DNA of 64,000 nucleotides from NCBI GenBank assembly GCA_013398175.1, contig VZRZ01000215.1, positions 1,077,306-1,141,305 on the forward strand, written 5' to 3'. Under the pieces are notes generated by a model. It was not told the DNA's origin and searched no databases. It saw nothing but the letters and a program-made list of their open reading frames with translations. The first letter of the stretch is position 1, and every line of letters begins with the position of its first letter. This stretch comes from Climacteris rufus. Taxonomy: Eukaryota > Chordata > Aves > Passeriformes > Climacteridae. Position numbers and translations under genes: made by a program. Shown here in pieces: positions 36,481 through 49,400 of the stretch.

Positions 36481-37075
36481 CACGCTGTGGAAGTGACGGA
36501 ACAGTGAATCTTTCAGAGTACACAGAAGCTTCACAGCAATAGAGCTCACTAGCTCAGGAGAGGACTTAATGTAATTTCCATAAATTTAGCCTTTTGTAAT
36601 TCCGATGTCATTCAGAGTGATTCTGTCCTTATAGAGCGTTTCTATAGCACTGAAGAAAGAAAGATAACACAAATACAAAGTATTAGGTTATGAACAGAAA
36701 ATGGCCTCAAGCAGTTCTTCCACAACCTTAAAATAGGAGTAACTCTATTCCACAGACTTCATATTGGTGATTGTATCACTAAAAGCTGCCTGGATTGGGT
36801 TTTTGTGTCCCTAATAGTGTCTCTCATCTTTATAGCCTTAACATTTAAAAGCTGCCATTTAAGTCTAAAGTTTCTTGTCCCCACATGGCAGAGACAACAG
36901 GTTTTTCCTTGTGCCTTCATCGAGCCTGAAAAGGCAGACCCAGGGGAAGCATGACACTGATCCTTTCATAATATGCTTTATCTCCCACTAATACAAACTG
37001 ATGAGAGAAGACTTAAAAAAACCCTCAAAACCAAAAAAGAAACCCCCAAACATAAAGATGCAAGGAGTATGTTTT
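36481..37075. other. Short intergenic spacer between CBLL1 promoter and SLC26A4 3' end
   Basis: A return to AT-rich sequence with no coding exon. It contains an A/C-rich low-complexity tract at about 37015-37052. CBLL1 and SLC26A4 are transcribed in the same direction, so pendrin transcription ends just upstream of the CBLL1 promoter. Confidence 0.6.
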
Positions 37076-39899
37076 CAGTATGCACAGCTTTATTTTCTAG
37101 TTAATGGATACAATTACTTTTCAAATGCAGCTCTTTAAAAGGGTAAAAAAACTTAAAATACATCTCCAAATGTAATATCTGACATGCAAAGACAGAGAAG
37201 TAATACTCAAAATGCATACAAAAATACCGCTTCATCCTACAGGAAAAAGAGAAGCACACCTAATTACACTACTTATGGATGTTTGAATTAGTACAAAACT
37301 GTAGAGAATTTTAGCTTCATTGAAAAATCCATTATTTTACTAGCCTTAATTTTGATGGATACATAGCAAATTAAGCACATACCCACTGAGAAAGGCATTT
37401 GAATGCATTCTGCATATTACCCTTTACCCTTCTGTGTCACTGTAGACTCTGAGTGAAATGCTGCCTTTCAGAAAAAGTTTAATATTTTGTGCCAGTTAAA
37501 TTAAGAACAGATACAACCATGCCTGGAAGAAATATGGAGGCAGAGAATAAGTGCATTTCATCATATTTTATCACAATTAATCCCAGCTGAGATGTCCTAT
37601 TTGGAAGGCAACTGGAAGACTGTTGAGTATTTAATTGCTTTTTAAATAGCTGCATGGACAAGAAGTAGAGAAAGTTCAAAACATAATGTAAGCCCACATC
37701 TGTGTCATGCAAGAATCTATACTCAAACTTCACAGCGCAGCTGCTGTCTTGAAAAAAAGAAATCACTGCTACTATTGTCTTTCCATCTTTTCCATAGTAT
37801 GTGTCCTGCAAAACAATTAGCTGAAAGCTCACGTAACCAGGTAGAATGTTTTACTTTTTACATAAAATGTACATCCATTTTAGAAAAGCAGTGCAGCTGC
37901 TGAGAAACCTGTCACTGGCCTTGAGCACTGGCAGCAGTTCCTTGTAGCCAGGGCAACAGAAGGTGGGGCCAAAGCCTCATAGGAACTTGGGGTCAGTAAG
38001 GGGGGCGGGAGTGGCAGCGCCCCGTGTGAGGCTGGCAGGGGGACAGAGGGAGGGACAGGTACGGTTAACTGTGAATTGTCAAATCGCAGCCTGGGCTGAA
38101 GCATTTGTGTCACTAGAAATCAATGGTTCCATCGGAAGAGGTGCAGAGTGGTCTGATTTGCCTCTGGAACACGTGCCTCATTCTGGTGGAGGTTCCCGTC
38201 CCGCATACAAGCGGCCTCTGTCCACTGGGAATACAATCCTGTTTGCTGCCTTGGACCGGAGCACCAACACCACCTGAGTTCAAGCCTGTGCTGCGTCTGA
38301 ACTGAGAAACTTCACTGGCTGCTGTGAAGGCTGAAGTCTGTGCTTTAACCAGAGAATAAAGATGCCAGTTCAGTGCTGTTACTTACTGTGGAAGACTGTC
38401 CAACTGACTGACGTTTATAAGATTTTTTTTTCACTGATTTTGATAGAGTTGGCTCGGGTCCTTGGGCCAGAATCATTTATTTACTGCTTAGCTTTTCACC
38501 TGAGACTTTCCAATAGCATTACCTGCTGCAGAGATCTTCTCTGTGCAGTGTGATGAATGAAACTTTATCTGATGTAATCAAATAAGGAGACTTAAATATG
38601 GGAAGATACTGGAGCTAATTAGCCCACATTGTTAAATGCATTTTATACCTGGACATTTCTTACACTCTTTTTGTTTCTTACACTTTTGTTTCCTCACCAT
38701 GCAGGGTTTTTTTTCCATTTAAAAAATTAATGTAGTGCTAAAAAATTTAAGATAGCAGTCTGTTTTCCATCAAAATACATTTCTTCTTCATGAAAATCAA
38801 GAACATTAGTTTCCTGCATATCTATTTTATATAGTCCTAAAAGAAGGATTTAAGTTTTGCGGGTCAAATCTTTCTCATTTGTAGATTATTGCACTGTGCA
38901 TTATGAACTTTCAAATGTAAAAGAACAGCAGCAGTTTGATGTAGAATATTAAAAGAAAACAATCTATATAAAAATATAACTATTCATTAAACAAAAAATA
39001 CTCCTATATTCCATTTTAAAAACCCACAAAGCTCTACACTAGATCACATTCTGACTTGCTTGCTTGCACTCAGTATCAGTCTGTTCTGCAGATGCCATTA
39101 AGTACTTGGGGACTAAGGTTTTCCTTAATTTATGTCATGATCTGCCTCTTGATGAAGATTATGTAACCAGTCCAAAATAATCTATGTGTCCTTCATTTAA
39201 GGGATGATCATTCATAGTAGTGCATGATTTGCTCCAATGGCATTAATACAGAACTAATGAACCCAAGGGTCTTTTAAAACACACTACTGAAAATATTACA
39301 GTTGTTCAGTGCTGTTTTCTGGTCCCATGATGGCTTCACCTGTCACCTGTTCCAGTGACCTGACAACCTGCAGCAATTTAAGGAATTGCTGGAAAAAAAT
39401 GATCATGATCCATTTTTCAAGGCCTCTCAGCACACACTCTCACACTAATGTTTTAGAATCCAAAGCCTTGGCCAGGTAGAACTCTTGCCCTTCCACTAGG
39501 CAGTGTACAAATACTGGCTTGCCATCCAAAGATTCTGGTCTCTTCAACTCTCCAGGGCAGGCCACAGAGCAGCTGTTCCTCCTGTACACACTGGTAAAAG
39601 TGTAGCGTGTCTTCTGCCTGACCAGTCCCAAAACTGAGTACATCTTTCATCACAGTCTTCTGATTTTCTTTTTTATTAATATGCATCATAGCAGAAAGTG
39701 CTTGCTGAATCAAGGTCCAGAGTATTTCTGGGACAACGTTAGCTAAAATTTGGAGAGTTACAGAGATCAATCTGTATCAATCAGACAAACAATCAGGATT
39801 TTCTCTGAGTGCAAAGATTGGTTTCATAGCAGAAAATGCTGATATAGTCTCGGTGTGTAAATCTTGCTGTGCACTCCCGGGTGGGACAGTGCCAGTCCT
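37076..39899 (-). other. SLC26A4: Probable long SLC26A4 3' UTR
   Basis: Non-coding sequence after the pendrin stop. A - strand AATAAA (TTTATT at 37089-37094) is the candidate poly(A) signal, giving about 2.8 kb. Human SLC26A4 also has a 3' UTR of over 2 kb, so the length is plausible. A GC-rich block at 37905-38365 interrupts otherwise AT-rich sequence. Confidence 0.5.
37905..38365 (+). other. GC-rich block with + strand AATAAA; unclassified
   Basis: It is GC-rich relative to its flanks and ends with CCAGAGAATAAAGATGCCAG (AATAAA at about 38355) followed by a GT-rich stretch, the layout of a + strand transcript end. A donor-like ACAG/gtacgg occurs near 38060. No coherent protein frame was found. 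Candidates are a non-coding exon antisense to SLC26A4 or an old solo LTR; I cannot choose between them. Confidence 0.35.
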
Positions 39900-40489
39900 T
39901 CAGGAAGCAAGTGTGCGCATAGCCTACAGAAAGGGTTTGGGAGAGGTGGAGAGAAACAGGCCATGGTTAGTTCTGAGTGTACACCACCTGGAAAAATCAC
40001 ACATTTGTGTAAACTAAAAGTACAAAGAAAGTAACTTCTGTAAAATGTGCAGATTGTGCAAGAAGGTGTGTGCTGTGTTAAAAGGAGGGATGAAAGGGGG
40101 AGGTTGACCTTCATTTTGGACTCTGGTGCCTCAAGCCTTCTTTTAGGCACCTAACTTGTGTTTAGATCTATTTATAAACCTGTGTAAGGCAGAAGGAGTT
40201 CTAAAGCAAGAGAGATGAGGAGATACTGAAGCAGATATAATCTACTACCATCTCAAGAAAAACTTGGCTTCCTCCACTCAGCACTGACATTCAGGTATCC
40301 AGAGAGGGGATTTATGGAGAAGGTTCTTGTTGAGGGCCATGCTCTCACAGCATGGCTCAGTGCTGCAGGCAGAGGGATAGACACATTCAGTTCCAAAGTG
40401 CATACCTCTTCCTGAACATCAAGTCCCTCATCAGGCTGGCTTGTTTCTGTGAACTCTATGGGTTCTTTAGACTCCTGCATCAGTGAAAT
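39900..40489 (-). other. SLC26A4: SLC26A4 C-terminal exons 20-21
   Basis: Exon 20 (40489-40406, 84 nt) encodes ISLMQESKEPIEFTETSQ and an acidic GLDVQEE. The last coding exon (39923-39900, 24 nt) encodes AMRTLAS and TGA. This acidic tail replaces the PDZ-ligand end of SLC26A3 and confirms this gene as pendrin. Confidence 0.95.
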
Positions 40490-43400
40490 CTTGGTAGAAA
40501 AAAAATTAAGAAACATGATGGGTTACACGTTGTCCATATCATTGAAATGATTTTTTTTTACTCTGAAGTACCTTAAAATAACTTCCACAACTTAGAAGAG
40601 TCTGTTGGTTACTGTTTCTTGACAAAGATATTGATTTAGTTCAGCAAAGAGGAACTTAAAATTGCAGAGCTTTTGGTCTTGTCTCTGTTCACATGGCTTT
40701 GTAAAAATAATAAAAATAGTCTGTCTCTAAACTGCTGTATAGCTGTATAGCATTGTCAAAATGTTAATATCTACTATAAAAAATTAGTATGAAAAAGTTA
40801 TAAAAAATAAGGATCCTAGTTATTTATAAGTAATAATAATTGCTATTTATTCATAATACTGTTGATTGCTAGGGAAGGAATTGTGGTGAAAAGAAAGGAG
40901 GACATAAGACCATTTTCCTAGCGAGGGCCCACATCTTTAAATGCTGCAGAGTGTTCTGGTTATCTAAAAAAACTACAGAATACAATGGGAAAATGCACAG
41001 AGAAGGGCACTGGTAATGAACTCTAGTGTGGAACAACTTCCACACCAAGTAGAATGAGAGCACAGCTTAGCTCAGAAGTCTATGGAATTATTTGTAGTCT
41101 TGGGAAAGGGAGCAGAGAATGATTATTCATTGCAGCTAACAATCCAGAAGTCCAGCAGGCTTAAACCAGACAGGAAATATTTGTCATATAATACATTTAA
41201 AATTAGAGAACCTATCTCCACAGGAGAGTGTCAGAGGTTCCAAAAGGAGTATGACAGACACATTGAAGAAAATTCCATTTGTGACAATTAAAAGTAACGT
41301 TCCAAATGCAACCTCCAATTGAGGAGGTTCTTAAGCTGCCAGTTGTCAGAAATTAGAAAATGTGTCTTAGGATGAAGTGTTCTCCATATGTGCTGTTTCT
41401 TGTGTTCTTTTCACTAATAAGCTACTGGAGTTGACAGACCCTTCCTTTGATCTAGAAAAATGCTCATGTACTACAGAAGCTGCCCAATTTACTACACTCC
41501 CGCTTTTTTTTGTACTACAGTTCTAGGTCTTGTTTTCAAAAGTGCCATGGAAACTTTAAGAATGAGTGCTAGATGATAGAAGGAAGGGAAATGTACTACT
41601 GGATATCCTTACCTTCTCAAATATGGGATCCTGGTTGTCACTGTATGTCATTTGATTCCTGATGTAAAGTACAGCATCATGGACAGTCAAGAAAAAGATG
41701 TCTTTTCTGACAGTGTCGTCAAAGAAAGCACTCCGTTCCAGCTGAGATATAAGGTTGTCTGAATAAAAGAAAGTCAGAACAGGTTAATACAATCTGAAGT
41801 AATTTAAGGAATAAATGTCAAAATACATGGTTACAACTATTAGAAATCAAATATACAGCCAAATGAATCCATCAGTTGTAGCTTAGTCTTAACTTTTACT
41901 TTCTGTATTTCCTTTAAACCCCACCTTTGTTTGGGTTCCACTGGAGCCCACAATGTTTATCAGCATGACAAGTCACTTATTTATTAGCACAGATGCTACC
42001 ACAGACACCTCTAGAGATGCCTTCTCATCTCAATTTTATTCTTTGCATGAGGGATAGTAGAAATATTTGGATATTTACCTTGGTATGAAGCAAAGTATAC
42101 TCTCACATCAATTCTCTCAAACTCTTTAATTATCTAAAAAAAAAAGTTTGCAACAAGGACATCAGTAAATAAAATGTGTAAGGAGAAAATACATGTGTCT
42201 GTATGTCTATGTAATGTATAGGCACACATACTTCATTTTTTTATTGCCTTCATTCTACATAGTACATTCTGTTTATTCATCATAAATAAGGTACTGCTAT
42301 ACTTTGCTATACTTAAATATCCAGGAGTTAACTACGTGGTTGCTGGAGTGGCCTGTTTTTGACTATATAAGTGGAACTACCCATTTTACACACACAAACA
42401 TTGCTGCCAACTAAGGTTGTCATTCTGTTCTCATACCAGGAATAATCATCTCTCCAAGGAAGAGCACATGGGCCCAATGTTCCTTGTGTATGTGTGATAA
42501 TGCTACAATCATTGGTTGGCACATGCAGGTTTCACACAGACCCTTCCCTCGTGCAGTGCACCAGATGGACCTGTTCTTGCATGAAAAATCTGTGTATGGA
42601 AAGAGTCATGTCCATGGACCCCATGTCCCCACGTAACTGGGTGGGAGGCTGAAGCAAGGCACACACCATTCCTTGTATTTCACTTAGTTAAAAGGCAGGA
42701 GACTGAAATCCACCCCTGCTCCCAAGTCTCTTAGAATAGTGTTTTCTAATTCCATTCTCTTCTGTTAATTGTTAAAGTAGAGTCATGGTAAAGATCTGGT
42801 TTATTGATAGGCTGAGCAGTGCCAACTGCAAAATTAAGTTAGTGAAAGCAGCAATCTGAACATCCAAAATATCATAATATACTGAAGACTGAACAATCTG
42901 TTTCTACACACTTGTAACTGGGCACCAAAAAATAACATAAATGCTTGACCTTAATCTCTACACCTCTTTTCCCTCTTTCTAAACCAGGAATAGTATCTCC
43001 TTATTATGTACTGTGAGTTTGAAGATTAATTAATGAATGTTGATGAAGCCCTTGATACTAGCCACAGAAAATATGATAAAGAAATTAATAATTCTTATTC
43101 ACAATTAAAATAATATGGAATGAATAAATAAATCTGGTGGTGAAAGACTGAACAGGGATGGTAACATGAAATGTTTACTACCTCTGTGTTGAGTAAGCAT
43201 CATCCTGTGCCCAGATTAAAGCAGGAGGCATGTGGAAAGAAAATATGTAACTAAAATAGTTCATGACATATGTATATAAGGGAACCACATTTTGCAGTTA
43301 AAATTTTTGAGTAATTGGCTATGCAATATTCATATTGTTCTTTAAATGCATTTTTCCCACCTAAAATACACACACCACCGATACTCTACCTTGTCCTGTA

Positions 43401-46400
43401 TACATTTTGATGGCATTTTTCAGCAACAGACTGTTAAAAACTCAGGAATTAACTTTAGCTAACAACTCTTCATTTACATACTAGTGGCTAGTTTCATTTT
43501 CATAGAACATCAGAAAAAAATGCCCTTACCGTTTTTATGGATCTCACAGCTACAATATCCAAAAAGGTTACTGCTCCAAAATCAAGAATGAGACTGTGAA
43601 TGGGCACCTTGGGGATGTTTACTTTGACTGGCAGTTCTGAATTCCAGTCCACCTGGATCTCTACTTCTTTGGTGGGAACTTGAAGATCCTGGTTGTCTTC
43701 AGGTTCCTCGTCAGTCTCAAAAGCTTCATTATTAATACCAGGCTCACTGATGATGCCATTCTAATGTGCAGATAATACATGGAATATAGAATTTAATCAA
43801 AGGGAAGGTTTTGGAGTTACAGAAAATACTTCCCTGTGGTACCTTCAGTTGCAGGAATTGACAAGACATAGTCAGCTGTGACCAGTGCCCCCTGCTCCCA
43901 ATCCTGCTACTGTGGTTAGTATAACTAATGCCCTTTTATGAGGCAAGGACCATTCTCTGTGGCTGAGCAGGTTGTGTATTTGTTCCCTTTTCCCTTATTC
44001 ACAGGCCTTGAAGGTCCTGTGAACCAAGCAGACAAATCAAACAGATTTCTTAGGTCCTTCCCTACCAGCCTCAAAATTCCTAGGCACAAGGCTGATCTCC
44101 CCCTTCTTTGCTGGCCTTGAAGGTCCCAGGCTGGGGGGCAAGCAGGTGTAGCTGGTAATCCATCACAGACCGGGGAAGCGGAACAGCGCACAGAGCACTG
44201 GCCAGGACAAGTCCTATGTGGGAAATTTGGACCAAAACTGCTGCTGGACACCCCCAGGGACCAGGGGTACCTTCATTGTTTCCTGTTTCCTCTGAGTATT
44301 GCTGACTCATCTTCTTTTGTGTCATTTTCAAGTCTAAATTGTCATTGTTATATTGATACATCAAACCGTCTGTTAAGATTTGACCTGATCTGCAGAGGGT
44401 GCGGGTAATTAGAAACCCTAAGTTAAGTTAGGGTCTAGGTGATTTAAACTGTAAGTTAAGTTGTATTATAAATACTGTATTATGCTACTTCTAAATTGTC
44501 CTGCCATGTAATGAGTCATAGTTTTCATCTCTATTTTAAAGATGAGTACAGAGTAATTCATAATGAAGCTTTAACTAAAAAGCTTCAGCAGTAATCCTTT
44601 GAGAAAAAATAGAAATGAATAATTTTAAAAAGGCCTACCTTAGTAGCTTTTAACTTTCCCTTCTTGATTAGCTTTTGTATTTTCCTCAGTGCTTTGAGTC
44701 TCTTATTATATACCTTGACTGCATCAAATCCCACCTACAGAAAAAGGACCAAAATTATTTAACTTAACCTAGATATAATTCTGAGGAAATCTCAAGGATA
44801 GTTAAGAAGCTTCCAAGCCCATCACATATCACTTACCGTGGATTTGAGGCTGCTTTTCAGTCCATCAATGTTAGCATAGAAAATTGGACTTGAAAACTTG
44901 AGAATCTTCACACCTTCTGGTTCTATAACCTGTTGCCAAAGAATATAAAGTTATAGAGCAACAGCCATATGTTGACTAATAAGAAGCAGTTTAACTATTG
45001 CAGCACTTCAATTACATATCTAATTCAAAAAAAATGCATGTATTTTGTTGATAATTGGGGGGATTTGGTTTTTAGAAGCTTAGAGCTCCAGCATGCAAGA
45101 TGGACCAACTATCTGGATCAAGACAATGCTGCAATTTATTATCTTTGAGGACCCCACTTCCAAATTCAAGTTGTGCACAATATGCAAGGCACAACTTTTT
45201 CTTACACTGACTTGTAGACTGAAGGGAAACAACTCAGCAATGCCTTACATTTTTGTAGTCCTTGACCTTCTTGTAGATGTCTGTGCCAGGAATGTTTCCA
45301 AAGCCTCCCCATGAAGGACTGACAGAAACAAAAAGAAAAGACAGTGAAGGTAAACGTCATCCCTGGGCACTCACAGAATTGAAAGGATTGCTGAATACAA
45401 ACTGTCTCAGACTCTTGTAGTTTGCTTTCTAATGCCAAACTAACAGGCTCCTTGCAAAAGGGTTGAAGCTATTTTGTGTCACTGTAGTGAATGGGCCTTT
45501 TTAAAGACAAGGTACTTTGGTCTCAGCCTACTTACTGCACCATTTTGATTTAGAGCTGAGTGAACACTTGTTCAATTGGTTTCCCAAACCAGAAAAATAT
45601 TTTAAAAGCAGATTAGTTTGGTTTGAATTTTAAAAACCCGATTTCTTTACTCTGAAAAAAATTGATCACTTTTTAAATTTCAAATGAACTGAAACAATAC
45701 ATTTCAACAATATTTCAAACAATACAATTCTTTTCAGATCATGCAGACTTTTTGTCCAACCTTTTAAATTTGTAATTCACTCAATAAACCAAAATATTTT
45801 GCAGTCTCCAGATATATACACAACAACTGAAGCAAATTGCTTTGAAGTTTGTAAAGCCTCATTGCCCCTTTATATTTTGATTACATTATCTGAGCTGAAT
45901 TTGGGAATGTTGTTTTGAGGTTTTTCAGATTTCATTTTTTATAATCTGCAGTTGTGTAACAGCTTCTACAAGGCTTTATTTTTAAGCATTTGCTGACAGT
46001 GCAATGATCCTTAGGTAATACCAGTTACTCTCTGGACTCCAGGCTAAAGGAAAGGAGTTACGTTGTATTTTCAGATAAAAGAACAACGAAAAATAACAAG
46101 ATGGCCAAATAAGGTTCTTCAAATCCACCTTTTCTCACCATTCCACTACTACATATTCTTTAAGCTGCAACAAATCAGCCATAAGCACAAGTATTTTTCT
46201 TATTCTCATGCCTTCTCTTGCTCTTCTTTTACAGTCATACAGTCAGTCTTGTGTAAGCAATAAGTGAAAAGGATATTGGTATATGCAACATACTGTAGCA
46301 GTATTACCTGCTAAGAGTGAATATGATGATCAGTTAAGTACAGAAGCCATACATTTTTTTTATATTTGATCTGGAATGTGGGTGCATAGAAAACATATGG

Positions 46401-49400
46401 CTAAGTACCAGCAGAGTGGTCAACATGATATGGAATAAATACTGATAAAATAATGCAGTTTCTCTTTTTTTCAGTGTAATTAAATGACAGCACATAAGGA
46501 GTGTCTTGTTCTAAAACAAATAGACTTTTTTAATTTCAAAATTTTTGTAAACCCAAGCAATTTTTCTGCCACAAATCATCTTACTTTTCAGCATATTATC
46601 TTCCTTTTTCATAATATAAGACTAAGAATTATTTCTGATACTGAATTACTTACAACTGAACTCTCAGCACAACTGTCAGCAATCCAAATAAAAGGCCAGC
46701 AAGTAATCCCAAATCGAGTCCCAGAATGATGGATGCTATACATGTAAAAACCCAGATCATCTGGAGAAGAAATAACAAATATAAAGTCTTATAACACATG
46801 ACTCCTGGTCACACTAAAGAATCACTCAACCAGACAATATGAGTAGCTGAAGCTTTTAACTTTGGTGATGATCACAGCTCACTGGCTATTGGCTGACTTC
46901 CATACAAAAGTCTTCTTCTTTCTCCAAGATGCTTTTATCCATCACTATCTTATTAGGCATTGCTAGCTCTTTAGGAAATAAGTGGGATTTTAACATAACA
47001 ACGTTTTTCAACGATCCAGTTACTTTGGTGAAATTAAAGGAGGTGCAGTTAACCATTGCATTTACTTCTTTCTGATGATGGCAATCTTAATAAATCTTTC
47101 TTCAGAAATTGGAAAGAATTTTATTTTGCCAAGATGTAAAATACTGTAAATTGCCCTCCCTGCAGACATATAGGGAGGGAAGGGGATTCCTCAGTGGTAT
47201 CTAAGAATCAGAACTGTTGCAAAGAGAGGTATTTCATATTAACAGGTTGATGGTACTTCTCTAAAATCTCCACTGAATATTCAGGCAGAACAGTTGAAGT
47301 GCACTCCTCAGGTCTTTCCTACATCACTGCCCAGGCAGAACACACAGCAGACTCAATTTTTTAAAAGCTGAGTGCTTGCATTTCTCACTGAAATCAGTGG
47401 GATCTTTGCCTATAAACTAGTGAATGATTGACTAAAGTATTTCTGATCTGTCTAAGGCAGGTACTGCCCAATGACACTAACTAGATAATCTGAGCTCAGT
47501 AAAGGACTGCATGGAAAAAATGTCTTCCATGCAATCTTTTCCTCCCCTAACAGCCACAATGAATGTCTGTTCCATGGAAAACACAGTGGCAGATGTGAGA
47601 AAGTACCCTGAGACATGGTTGTAGTGGTTTGTAAGAAAAGTCTGTTCATACATCCCTTAGCATGCCAAATGAATCCACATTCTGGCTTGCATTAGTCTTG
47701 CTATAACAAGGAAACATATTTTCTGAGGACTATCTGAGACTATCCAGGCAAATGGGATGCTAATGTGGTAACAACATAAATATATGCACATGAATTAAGG
47801 AAAGGTCAGCTTTTCTGACTCTTTTAAACTACAGAAGATAAAATCAGAATGGTAAGGGTGGCAACAGGCAATCTTTACTCTGCTTTTCAAGCCATATCAA
47901 CATAGGATTGCTGTAAACTGTGGTAATGGATATGGAGGAGTCATCACTGCACACAAATACCCTGATTGGCACCCTTACTGCACAGTATAGGGAATAAAGA
48001 AGATTAGCAGAATACTGATCTAAAATGGGGAATTTTTAACTGACCTCATGGCATTTGTATTTCGAGGATGCACATAAAAGTATTCTGATGTTAGCTCCTC
48101 AAAATCCTGTTTATGTGGTAGTTAAGGGAAACTTGGATGGCATTAAAAGGCAGAAACTCCAAAACCAGACAAAAACATTCAGTAGAGGAAAAAAATTATG
48201 TTACTTACAGCATCCACTTTATTCTGTCTCCACAGACGGGGAACATCAAACACTTGCATGAACATCCCTTTCAAGTTAGCTATGACTACAGCTGCCAACA
48301 CAGACTGTGAAGAAAATGATGAAAAAGTGGTATTCAGAAGCAAAGATGTATATTAAGATAGTGCTCAACATTACACAGTATAAACCACAGCCTTGTCTTC
48401 AATCAGTCACCATAGTTTAAAGAAGGATATTCATCTTGCCTATCATAGTTGATTTGGATCTGATGTGGCTGAGCTGCAGAGGAAGAGTACAGTACCTTTT
48501 GTAAGGGCTCTAGCAATTTCCCCAGGGCAACAATAGAAATCAGAACGATCCCAGCTGAGATTATACCAGCAACCTGCAAAGAACAGTGTTTAGAGGAAAT
48601 GAACTCTATTGTATGTTTGTGGGATTACAAAGAAAAAGGTACAAGTAGTTGCACATTACATTTCTTTAGGAACAAGGAGGCCTGCCAAAATATCCTCGTG
48701 TTTAGGCATATGTGGACAATCATTATCCACTTCAGCTAACACAGAGGGAATTCAATTAAGCAGGCAGTCTAAACACACACAAAGTAGTAGCTCTTGGAGG
48801 GGTTATGTTACATAGGCAGATGAATGGAGCAGTCTGTGTGTCAGCTGGAAAAGGGGCTGCTGAAGAACCTGTAGTTTTTCACTGTTAAAACATGCACAAC
48901 TGTAGTATGGTAAAACAAAGCTCACTCCACATGGGAAAGAGAGTCCATGGCTGCTGGTGAATGGCAAATGGCAGGGCTGCTCAGGCCAGCACATGGGAGC
49001 TTAAAGATATCATAGCCAGCTGGGAGAGATTTCCTCCCTCACCCGGAATTCCTATTGTGAAGAATTCAGTCCTTTAACTGGGAATGAAATTCTGGGGAAC
49101 TAGAGTTGAAGGATTTCTGACCCTTAAAGTAACTCATGCTATGTAAAACATGATTGCCCTCTTCTGGCAGAGCTACAAAAGTGATTCACTACCAGAGCCA
49201 AGCTGCTATGACACCCGTGGCTTTCCATGTGCCAGCAACACAATCCTTTTAGGACTATTTTCATCACACTGTGAAATCTGTGCACTATACAAAATTAAAT
49301 TTACCTGTGCACAGCACTAGTAAGAAGAGATCATTACCTGAGTTTTTCCACCAGTACTTTCTTGGACTGCCGTTCGTGAAAGAGCAGTAGTTGCAACAAA

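Noticed and set aside
39440..39770. About 105-codon frame on the - strand downstream of pendrin
   Set aside because: It lies in the presumed 3' UTR, shows no family likeness and has no splice context.
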